64,000 nucleotides of DNA from Nipponacmea schrenckii. Its lineage: Eukaryota; Mollusca; Gastropoda; Lottiidae. Shown in pieces: positions 61,601-64,000 of this stretch (positions are counted from its first letter, which is position 1; each line of letters opens with the position of its first letter). The stretch covers positions 22,864,317 to 22,928,316 of the forward strand of contig CM060202.1 in NCBI GenBank assembly GCA_030562195.1, read 5' to 3'. The position numbers and the translations under genes are program-made. The notes under the pieces are model-generated. The model was not told the DNA's origin, made no database searches, and was given only the letters and a program-made list of their open reading frames with translations.

Positions 61601-63044
61601 TCAACTGGAAAACTTTGTGCCCAATGCCTTGCATTAGCAGTGATATTTTTTTGTATTGATGAAAGACAATCTTTCTGCATTTCAATTCCCAAATTTATCA
61701 AGTAATATGAAAGCATAATACGCGAAATTCCTCGTTTGGTTTGGGGGTTAATTGTGAAGAAGGGTTAGGTATTTTTTAAACTTGATTTTGTCCCCTCTAA
61801 GTTATTGGTTTCTTGTAGGACAAACCTACGCCTATGAAAATGGGAGAGGTAGTGTATCCCGACTTTCTTCCTGGCACCAATTAAATTATATTTCACCAGT
61901 AATAAGTTCTGTTATTGCTTTTATTTCAACTAACCTTATTCCTAAGTTCAATATTTAAAACTTTTATCTGAAGAAATGAGACAATTATCTCAGCCTTGGA
62001 ATAAGTCTTTGCATATATTTTGATCATGACTAAAGTAACGGACAGCAGATTCAGATTTTTTGATAGTAAAACGTACAAAAAACGTTTTTTTGGGTTGGAT
62101 TGAGGGAAAGAATTATAAGAGTGTAAATTTAGTGAATTAAGAAATAAGAGAATAAATGAATGAGTTTGAGATGAATGATAGAATCAGTAAAGAGGAAATA
62201 AGAAATTGCGAATGAATGAATAAAAGGTGTTAATTGAATGTGTGAAATGGAGAGTACTTCAGTTAAAGTAAATCAATTGATTAAAGGTTTCTAGAAGTGA
62301 AGAATTATTTTGTATACAATGGCCTAAACTATATTTGCCAAGAACATACACGATTGAATGTTTTAGGGTATCCCCGATCTTGTAATTAACACACATTTCT
62401 TTCAGATTTTTAATTTGACCAGGGACCAATGAATTCTATCTGCATTATCACGCCATGTTTTGTTTTGTAATTGCTTGCTAATGTTTGTTTGTATGCATGA
62501 TTTTTCTGCACCCTTTTTTTTTATCATCTTCATTTTGCATGTGCATTCAATTTGAGTTTTGTTTTGTGTTTTTGTTATTATTTACTTGCATGTTTAATGT
62601 GCTTTCCATCCTTTTCCCACATCCTCATGTGCATCCAAGAGCCAGCTAAGTTTGCAAGTCTTCAAGTAGCTTTTTCAAAAGTTTTTTGAAGGCTGCAAGA
62701 AAATGAGTCGCTTGATGAGAAATGACAGCATCATACCTCATCTTATATCTAATATAATCAAATGATTACAAAATTCCATGAAATTTCAAAAAAGCTTGAA
62801 ATGAAATTTTCTTAATTCAGAATTGCTTAAATCTTGAGTAGCTTTTCTGAAATTTCATGAAATTTTAAACATATTTTTTGAATATAAATGAAAATTTCAT
62901 GATTTTTGTTCAACTTTCACTCACCAATTTTCTTTTCGCCTCTTTTCAGCGCTATCTGTCGGTGATGCTGCCCCTGCACCTTATACCTCCATTTCTTCAA
63001 TATTACTGGCTCTATCCGTGTGTTTGGCATGTTTGCTCTGGTGA
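10581..63044 (+). CDS. NCAM / Fasciclin II / apCAM-type cell adhesion molecule, GPI-anchored form (19 exons, spliced)
   Basis: This is an Ig-superfamily adhesion protein at the cell surface. Its family mediates homophilic adhesion in axon fasciculation and synapse growth. I joined 19 exons by matching AG/GT sites and phase. The frame stays open for 801 residues, or 763 without exons 16-18. The order is signal peptide (1-18), Ig1 (Cys44-Cys100), Ig2 (Cys142-Cys190), Ig3 (Cys234-Cys282), Ig4 (Cys332-Cys399), Ig5 (Cys442-Cys500), FN3-1 (520-621), FN3-2 (622-732), a short Pro/Thr-rich stem (733-770) and a GPI signal (771-801). Five Ig plus two FN3 is the diagnostic layout of NCAM, Fasciclin II and apCAM. 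N-glycosylation sequons are visible at Asn179, Asn411 and Asn464. Every inter-domain intron is phase 1. There is no transmembrane segment or cytoplasmic tail in the window. Linking exon 1 to exon 2 across 41 kb rests on phase and signal-peptide logic and is the weakest join. Confidence 0.9.
10636..17153. other. Intron 1 part: AT-rich, nothing identified
   Basis: The sequence is AT-rich with scattered short open frames and no domain, array or clear inverted-repeat element that I can defend. Confidence 0.5.
17154..17311 (-). mobile_element. Short inverted-repeat transposon (MITE family M1), copy 1
   Basis: The ends are GGAGTCTGTTTCACGAAAACTT and the inverse of AAAATTTTGTGAAACAGGTCC, giving imperfect terminal inverted repeats around CTGTTTCACAAAA. 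On the minus strand the whole 158 bp matches the plus-strand copy at 59499-59654 almost base for base, including an internal GATTGACCAATCTGATCATT segment. No protein is encoded. I saw no clear target-site duplication. Confidence 0.8.
18100..18176 (+). mobile_element. Retroposon 3' end with GCGCTATATAA and (TTA)n tail
   Basis: The sequence runs TTGTAAAGCGCTACTGA, a spacer, AGCGCTATATAAGTATTTATT and a TTATTATTATTA tail. This kind of end is common at 3' termini of invertebrate LINEs and SINEs. A diverged minus-strand copy is at 8020-8078. Confidence 0.55.
20187..20456. repeat. Exact 135-bp tandem duplication
   Basis: The unit starts at TATTTAGAGCTTG and ends at GGATGGTTCCAG. By eye the two copies (20187-20321 and 20322-20456) are identical. 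The lack of differences points to a recent event or an assembly artefact. Confidence 0.9.
20451..20557. repeat. 62-bp spaced direct repeat next to the 135-bp duplication
   Basis: TTCCAGATAATGCTGATATC at 20451 recurs with small changes at 20513, and the match continues through CACAAACTA and GTTGTTGGTAG. It overlaps the end of the 135-bp unit, whose TTCCAG may have served as the recombination point. Confidence 0.75.
23747..23766. repeat. (TAA)n microsatellite
   Basis: A short run of AATAATAAT of about six units. Confidence 0.85.
23816..24147. repeat. 54-bp minisatellite, about six units, built from a MITE M1 end
   Basis: The landmark TTAGTGTTCC recurs at 23831, 23885, 23939, 23993, 24047 and 24101, a strict 54-bp period. 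Each unit reads like the terminal part of the M1 transposon at 17154: a CTTATTCT...AACTTAAC part, then TTTTAGTGTTCCAGTCATCTGG. Units alternate between a GTCC/CTTGAGAAC and a GCCC/CTGGAAAAC version in the first four copies, implying a 108-bp dimer step. Confidence 0.85.
24148..32123. other. Intron 1 part: nothing identified
   Basis: AT-rich sequence with no open frame over 75 codons that looks coding and no array. A poly-G run of about ten is at 29585. A TTAAAGGGG sequence at about 26297 may be a mobile-element end, but no partner end was found. Confidence 0.5.
32124..33774. repeat. 57-bp satellite array, about 29 units
   Basis: Units run from CCTACAAAACAAAGTG through ATTGGGCTCAG and TTTAATACAGGTTAATAAG to ACCATATCCA. 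The array is nearly uniform, and one unit near 32297 lacks one base. Variants mark a longer period: CTTAC with GGGCTGAG occurs at 32941 and 33283, 342 bp apart, and ATATCAACC occurs near 32517 and one base less than 342 bp earlier. Both fit blocks of six units. It has no coding potential. Confidence 0.95.
33775..35048. other. Intron 1 part between two arrays: nothing identified
   Basis: Unique-looking AT-rich DNA. A TTAAAGGGAT sequence at about 34673 resembles the end of the TTAA-type elements described at 48413, but no second end is visible. Confidence 0.45.
35049..35652. repeat. 20/21-bp minisatellite, about 29 units
   Basis: The unit is TGTATGTTATTGGACCACAG (20 bp), with CATT or CAGT variants. 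From about 35320 the TGTATG version is replaced by TGTAAAG (21 bp), then returns near 35445 and switches again at 35530. The last units carry TTGAACC in place of TTGGACC. None of these units holds a stop on the plus strand, so long open frames of repeated Cys-Tyr-Trp or Leu-Leu-Asp peptides arise in more than one frame. I regard those as non-coding. Confidence 0.95.
35653..39428. other. Intron 1 part: a diverged doublet, otherwise nothing identified
   Basis: The stretch is AT-rich. A 48-bp diverged doublet sits at 38330-38425 (ACCATTAAAG...AGTAGAAA...). TTAAAGGGAT at about 37086 and TTAAAGGGAC at about 38332 resemble single ends of TTAA-type elements. Confidence 0.45.
39429..39563 (-). mobile_element. 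SINE family A internal region, inverted copy
   Basis: On the minus strand it reads TTCAAGATCCCTTGACTGTTGG and then TAGTCTAATGCTGCTG. This matches the plus-strand copy at 47760-47815 (AAAGATCCCTTGACCATTGG and TAGGCTAATGCTGCTG). A tRNA-like B-box string (GGTTCAAATCTCG) follows on the same strand at about 39445. The ends are not sharp. Confidence 0.55.
39843..39926. repeat. 28-bp tandem triplet
   Basis: The unit begins GATTAATTATCAGCTG and ends TTTGAAAGGTGG. Three copies follow one another without visible differences. Confidence 0.92.
43103..43189 (+). mobile_element. SINE tail inserted alone, with 12-bp target-site duplication
   Basis: A 63-bp insert (43115-43177) consists only of the family A tail: CATTAGCCCATTAGGTGCAG, then GGACGTAAAACTCC and CATTTCATTT. 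It is flanked by AATAGTAACCTA at 43103-43114 and again at 43178-43189. A 12-bp perfect duplication is the mark of target-primed reverse transcription. Confidence 0.85.
43312..43472 (+). mobile_element. MITE family M1, diverged copy
   Basis: It has the M1 plan: an end with GTCTTATTCACCAAAACTTAAC, a middle with ACAGTAATCTGATTGG and TTTTAGTGATTGACCAATC, and an end with ACACTAAAATCATCTTAAGT. The ends are eroded compared with 59499-59654. Confidence 0.7.
44286..44324. repeat. (TTTGTA)n microsatellite
   Basis: A hexanucleotide run of about six and a half units. Confidence 0.92.
45100..45464 (-). pseudogene. Decayed THAP-domain coding region
   Basis: From an ATG at 45464 the minus strand encodes MAECQARVCLNNK, a stop, RNKDVSY, a second stop and RIPDPTKN. 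After a frameshift near 45350 it continues DTFHFSKNKVVCEKHILPAGF and LLKETDFPTV, ending at a stop at 45100. The cysteines fit the THAP zinc-binding pattern: C-x4-C, about 45 residues, then C-x2-H. The FPTV motif matches the conserved end of THAP domains. The two in-frame stops are TAG and TAA, each one C-to-T step from a Gln codon. THAP domains bind DNA in host regulators and in several transposases. The domain's Trp is not seen in the expected place, and no catalytic domain follows, so this is a relic. Confidence 0.55.
45486..45493. promoter_or_regulatory. Palindromic CRE (TGACGTCA)
   Basis: A perfect cAMP-response-type element sits just upstream (minus-strand sense) of the THAP relic's ATG. 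It lies in a CpG-bearing patch that stands out from the AT-rich surroundings. It probably belongs to the relic's promoter. Confidence 0.45.
45515..45525. promoter_or_regulatory. YY1-type motif (AAGATGGCGGC)
   Basis: The string is an exact YY1-type core match. It lies about 50 bp upstream of the THAP relic's ATG, which itself sits in an AAAATGGCGG context. Such motifs occur in TATA-less promoters, including those of transposable elements. Confidence 0.4.
45657..45925 (+). repeat. Direct repeat of the left flank of the THAP relic
   Basis: TTAAGGTGG, then ACTAAAAATACACCCCCATGACTACC and GATTTAGGACTTAAA resemble 44473-44700 (TTAAGTGG, ACTAAAAACACCCCCTGACTACC, GATTTAGGAGATTA). The two are about 1.2 kb apart in the same orientation, with many substitutions. 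They are probably two copies of one mobile-element end. Confidence 0.6.
46124..46905. repeat. 37-bp minisatellite, about 21 units
   Basis: The unit is AATAGACTTGTCAATCACAG followed by TATATAGGTACTAGTAA. It is very uniform, with single changes near 46330, 46363, 46566, 46631 and 46811. It fades into degenerate unit remains to about 46940. No coding potential is evident. Confidence 0.95.
47728..48043 (+). mobile_element. SINE family A copy with three tails in series
   Basis: The internal region (AATAAACCTAGG, AAAGATCCCTTGACCATTGG, TAGGCTAATGCTGCTG) is followed by three versions of the tail starting at about 47858, 47937 and 47995. Each has a CATTAACCCATTAGGT-like part and GGACGTAAAACTC or a close variant. 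The tRNA-like head is missing. Confidence 0.7.
48413..48741. mobile_element. TTAA-flanked MITE (Kolobok/T2 type)
   Basis: The 329-bp element starts TTAAAGGGAT and ends ATCCCTTTAA, a perfect 10-bp inverted pair in which the outer TTAA can be the target duplication. Inner parts are also inverted: CATCAGTGAAC near 48465 against TACTGATGAACAC near 48662, and AAGTATATATTC against GAATATATACTT. Its right end (TTAAAGGGATAATA on the minus strand) is the same as the end of the THAP relic at 45660, so the two may share a transposase. Confidence 0.7.
48742..51595. other. End of intron 1: nothing identified
   Basis: AT-rich DNA up to the exon 2 acceptor. I see no gene, array or defined mobile element. 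Confidence 0.5.
51596..51758 (+). CDS. Exon 2: Ig1, first half
   Basis: Preceded by TTTCTGTAATTTCAG and followed by GTAAGT. It encodes the mature N terminus and the first Ig cysteine (KLTCSV, Cys44) and Trp59 (LQWFD). Cys20, just after the signal peptide, is an extra cysteine near the mature N terminus. The exon ends in phase 2, which is unique among this gene's introns. Confidence 0.92.
51772..51836 (+). mobile_element. SINE tail inserted alone in intron 2
   Basis: CATTAGCCCATAAGGTGCAG, GGACGTAAAACTCC and CATTTATATCATT form a family A tail only 13 bp after the exon 2 end. It is flanked by TTCTTTAT (51764-51771 and 51837-51844), a possible 8-bp target duplication. Confidence 0.75.
52251..52387 (+). 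CDS. Exon 3: Ig1, second half
   Basis: Preceded by a T-rich tract and ATAG, followed by GTAAGT. It carries the Ig signature GDEGSYSCKAT with the second cysteine at residue 100, and ends in phase 1 at the domain border. Confidence 0.93.
52830..52964 (+). CDS. Exon 4: Ig2, first half
   Basis: Preceded by TTTCTTTCAG, followed by GTAAGT. It encodes the first cysteine of Ig2 (FIECNVDA, Cys142) and Trp153 (VDWLYGD). The intron inside the domain is phase 1. Confidence 0.92.
53455..53595 (+). CDS. Exon 5: Ig2, second half
   Basis: Preceded by TTTTCACTGTAG, followed by GTAAGT. It holds EEDNGEYFCSVN with the second cysteine at residue 190, and an Asn-Ile-Thr glycosylation sequon at residue 179. Confidence 0.92.
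53631..53870 (+). mobile_element. tRNA-derived SINE (family A) in intron 5
   Basis: The head looks tRNA-derived, with an A-box-like GTGGCTTAGTCATTAGACG and a B-box-like GGTCCAGATTTAATT. The body contains TTCAACCCGGCATCC, GTCAGTGATGAAGG and AATAAACTGAGG, then AAAGATCCCGCAACAGTAGG and GTAGTCAAATGATG. The body matches 47728-47820. The typical tail is absent. The SINE makes up about 240 of the 329 bases of this intron. Confidence 0.7.
53925..54037 (+). CDS. Exon 6: Ig3, first half
   Basis: Preceded by TTTATTTCAG, followed by GTTAGT. It opens with IPPKS, a typical inter-Ig linker, and encodes the first cysteine (TMSCYATGDPRP, Cys234). The usual tryptophan after this cysteine is replaced by an aromatic pair (FTFYK). 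It ends in phase 0. Confidence 0.92.
54379..54562 (+). CDS. Exon 7: Ig3, second half
   Basis: Preceded by GTATTTTTAG, followed by GTAAGT. It encodes RLEIEMMEATDSGDYKCVASN, split here as strand E and then DSGDYKC with Cys282. The F-G side is long (residues 286-303). It ends in phase 1. Confidence 0.92.
55160..55308 (+). CDS. Exon 8: Ig4, first half
   Basis: Preceded by a run of T and CAG, followed by GTAAGT. It begins with IPPS, has GELTCISEGNPAPDLTW with Cys332 and Trp344, and ends in phase 0. Confidence 0.93.
55477..55651 (+). CDS. Exon 9: Ig4, second half
   Basis: Preceded by GTAAAATAG, a weak pyrimidine tract, and followed by GTAAGC. The protein has SDTNTYTCTATNSAGTAS with Cys399, a standard C2-type Ig end, and ends in phase 1. 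Confidence 0.9.
55996..56192 (+). CDS. Exon 10: Ig5, first half
   Basis: Preceded by TTCTTATTTCAG, followed by GTAATA. It encodes DVRCIANAEPEAFIKW with Cys442 and Trp454, plus the Asn464-Thr-Thr glycosylation sequon. It ends in phase 0. Confidence 0.92.
56345..56510 (+). mobile_element. Truncated SINE (family A head) in intron 10
   Basis: It begins GCCGCGGTGCCTCAATGAG and has a B-box-like GGTCCAGGTTCCATCC. TTCAACCCAGTTTCCCCC, GTCAGTGATGCAGA and GTGTCTAATAAAC then align with the copy at 53631. It lacks the later body and the tail. Confidence 0.65.
56540..56645 (+). CDS. Exon 11: Ig5, second half
   Basis: Preceded by AAATTATAG and followed by GTAAGT. It encodes WIYGDYVCSAENAHGT with Cys500, closing the fifth Ig domain, and ends in phase 1. 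Confidence 0.92.
56995..57159 (+). CDS. Exon 12: FN3-1, first half
   Basis: Preceded by TATTTTTAG, followed by GTAAGT. It begins KPPSQVQV, has the FN3 pattern PPGDNGGQPVLDYKIEY and ends in phase 1. The usual strand-B tryptophan is absent: the segment reads VELIITPP. Confidence 0.9.
57280..57530. mobile_element. Short inverted-repeat element, possibly hAT-type, in intron 12
   Basis: One end is CAGGGCTGCGTTCGATTT. The other, read inversely, is CAGAGCCCTGTTCGATTTG, and CTTCCAGAAG/CTTCTGGAAG lies just inside both. The 251-bp element has higher CpG than its surroundings. CAGRG termini suit hAT, but I could not find a convincing 8-bp target duplication. Confidence 0.6.
57590..57722 (-). mobile_element. 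MITE family M1, strongly diverged copy in intron 12
   Basis: GATGATTTTAGTGTTCTTGTCGTCTGATTGGCCAATTGATTT matches, over its spread, the M1 terminal and central motifs in the orientation of the 17154 copy. The far end (TTACTTAAGTTATGAGAATAATGG) is eroded. Confidence 0.5.
57832..57975 (+). CDS. Exon 13: FN3-1, second half
   Basis: Preceded by TTGTCTTTCAG, followed by GTAAGT. It contains VGLEADKTYKVTVSARNNVG, a classic FN3 E-F-G pattern with its conserved Tyr, and ends in phase 1. Confidence 0.92.
58316..58443 (+). CDS. Exon 14: FN3-2, first half
   Basis: Preceded by TTGTTTTTTTTAG, followed by GTAGGT. It begins RPPNPVSF and contains YIISWAKPLTGGSPITGYMI, including the conserved FN3 Trp that FN3-1 lacks. 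It ends in phase 0. Confidence 0.92.
58692..58896 (+). CDS. Exon 15: FN3-2, second half
   Basis: Preceded by TTTATAATTAG and followed by GTAAGA. It encodes RLERLQPNTFYQAEVKAINA and the domain end (QTSKG), and ends in phase 1 on a G. This makes it the donor for any of exons 16 to 19. Confidence 0.92.
58897..60451 (+). other. Intron 15, 1,555 bp, before the mini-exons
   Basis: Apart from the M1 element, several acceptor-like sites occur (59035, 59852, 59942), but none has a matching phase 1 donor with an open frame. The intron is the largest in the 3' half of the gene, in keeping with a region of alternative 3' choices. Confidence 0.5.
59499..59654 (+). mobile_element. MITE family M1, best copy, in intron 15
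   Basis: It starts GGGACCTGTTTCACAAAATT and ends AGTTTTTGTGAAACAGGCTCC, giving terminal inverted repeats around CCTGTTTCACAAAA. It is nearly identical to the inverse of 17154-17311, so the family has moved fairly recently. It encodes no protein. Confidence 0.85.
60452..60475 (+). CDS. Exon 16: 24-nt microexon (candidate cassette)
   Basis: TTGAAAATCTTCTAG precedes and GTAAGG follows. The exon adds eight residues, DGTYKPVT, to the stem between FN3-2 and the GPI signal. Both ends are phase 1, so it can be included or skipped in frame. The exon is too short for coding statistics, so the call rests on splice sites, phase and position. Confidence 0.6.
60932..60991 (+). CDS. Exon 17: 60-nt Pro-rich stem exon (candidate cassette)
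   Basis: Preceded by ATATTTCTTTAG and followed by GTATCT. It adds 20 residues, among them ARPPTPKPNTNP, a Pro/Thr/Lys stem that would lift the adhesion domains from the membrane. Both ends are phase 1. The Pro-rich composition, unlike the AT-rich flanks, supports it. Confidence 0.75.
61819..61848 (+). CDS. Exon 18: 30-nt microexon (candidate cassette)
   Basis: Preceded by GGTTTCTTGTAG and followed by GTAGTG. It encodes ten residues, GQTYAYENGR, and is phase 1 on both sides. It follows the same pattern as exons 16 and 17 and would extend the stem. Confidence 0.6.
61849..62949 (+). other. Intron 18, 1,101 bp
   Basis: The stretch lies between the last mini-exon and the GPI exon. A run of GAATGAATGAATAA-like sequence is at about 62140-62225. 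I found no further in-frame exon. Confidence 0.5.
62950..63044 (+). CDS. Exon 19: GPI-anchor signal and stop
   Basis: Preceded by CCTCTTTTCAG. It encodes 31 residues and a TGA. The layout is a small-residue segment (GDAAPAP, residues 775-781) that could hold the cleavage and attachment site, a short spacer, and a hydrophobic C terminus (SSILLALSVCLACLLW) with no cytoplasmic residues after it. This is the form of a GPI-anchor signal, matching the GPI isoforms known for NCAM, Fasciclin II and apCAM. Confidence 0.88.
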
Positions 63045-64000
63045 TCATCGGTGATGTCCCTGTGTTTCAACAATTCCGCTTAAGTATTTTATGTGTAGCT
63101 GATTACTTCAAGAATGATTGACTGGAATCTACAGAGTTCCTGGTCTATAGATATTGTGTAAAATTTAACAGTGCTATTAAGAAATCAGAGCTTATTATAA
63201 TAATGTGCATTATGTGTTGACAATGTTAATGTGTAATTCTATGATCAAAAGCGTCAGTCAGGGTGAACGAGCTCTACTGACGTCTCTTCGTGTGTTCATA
63301 TTATGGGATATTTATCTAAAGAAACAATATTATCATAAATTTAAGGAATGGAAGATATAAAATCATAAAACATCATTCCAAATCTTATCAATAATGACTT
63401 GGATGTCATTTTTACTCCCAGGAAATTACACAATGGTATTATGAGAATGATAACCAGCATGAAGAACAAATCAATATAATATATATTTGTAGTATATGTA
63501 TATCAATAACATATACAGTGTTAAAACCCCAGTGTGTATGTCATTCCATTATTGAAAAAAGTAGTAAGAAATTCATCAAAACCATTAAGTATTGTAATGT
63601 GATTCAGATCTCAAATGGTCTATAAAATGGTCAAATCTGATTGAATTTTGCTGATGTGAAGCAAATACTTCACAGTTCAAAATTTATTCAGATCAGACCA
63701 ATCAATTGAACCAATCCATCAAGAAATCCACTGACAAACATATGAAATGGATCTGAACGTGTTAATCAAAGCTCAATATTATATTCAATAGCTTTTGTGA
63801 ATGTTGCTTCGTATATCTGTTTCTATATTTAGTAACAACGTTCTGGGGACCAAAAATTAAACCTTAGTCTTAAATGGCATCTTAAATCATAGAAATTTAC
63901 AAACTTTTTTATCTTTTGGGATTTTTTAGTTGTGAATTTAAATTTATTTTTTGGCCAAATTTGGTGCTTTTAGCTTTTTGTTTGAAAAATTCATTTCTAT
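63045..64000 (+). other. 3' UTR of the GPI isoform, and downstream sequence
   Basis: I see no coding exon in this stretch. There is no clear AATAAA in the first several hundred bases. An ATTAAA lies near 63856 and may serve as a poly(A) signal. Exons for a transmembrane isoform are not visible here. Confidence 0.5.

Noticed and set aside
62402..62425. TTTCTTTCAG acceptor with a phase 1 frame ending after four codons
   Set aside because: The resulting tail would have no function I can name, and such acceptor strings are common in this AT-rich intron.

Overview
This is a stretch of animal nuclear DNA, AT-rich, intron-rich and full of repeats. It contains one confident protein-coding gene, on the + strand. 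That gene is a neural cell adhesion molecule of the NCAM / Fasciclin II / apCAM family, with five Ig domains, two fibronectin type III domains and a GPI-anchor signal. The gene architecture, the mobile elements (Penelope-like, Kolobok-like, tRNA-derived SINEs, short inverted-repeat elements) and the base composition suggest a lophotrochozoan. A mollusc, perhaps a gastropod, is my best guess, but the phylum is an inference.

Layout. Positions 1-534 hold the 3' end of a decayed Penelope-like retroelement (GIY-YIG nuclease). Positions 535 to about 10,500 show no gene I can support. Exon 1 of the adhesion gene (signal peptide) lies at 10,581-10,635. A first intron of 40,960 bp follows. It holds four sizeable tandem arrays (54-bp, 57-bp, 20/21-bp and 37-bp units), a 135-bp exact duplication, several copies of one short inverted-repeat transposon family, SINE fragments, a Kolobok-like relic with a broken THAP domain, and a TTAA-flanked MITE. 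From 51,596 to 63,044 the other 18 exons follow closely. Exons 2-11 encode Ig1-Ig5 (two exons per domain), exons 12-15 encode FN3-1 and FN3-2 (two exons each), exons 16-18 are three tiny in-frame exons (24, 60 and 30 nt), and exon 19 encodes the GPI signal and the stop. The rest of the window is 3' UTR or beyond.

With all 19 exons the reading frame is open for 801 residues. Without the three mini-exons it is 763 residues. All inter-domain introns are phase 1, so whole domains and each mini-exon can be skipped without a frameshift. The family makes both GPI-anchored and transmembrane forms by alternative 3' ends. Only the GPI end is visible here, so a transmembrane end, if present, should lie beyond 64,000.

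Most of the non-coding sequence of interest consists of mobile-element by-products: SINE tails inserted alone with target-site duplications, a minisatellite grown from the end of a MITE, and a 57-bp satellite with a six-unit higher-order period. All splice sites and domains were read by eye. No alignment or database search was possible.
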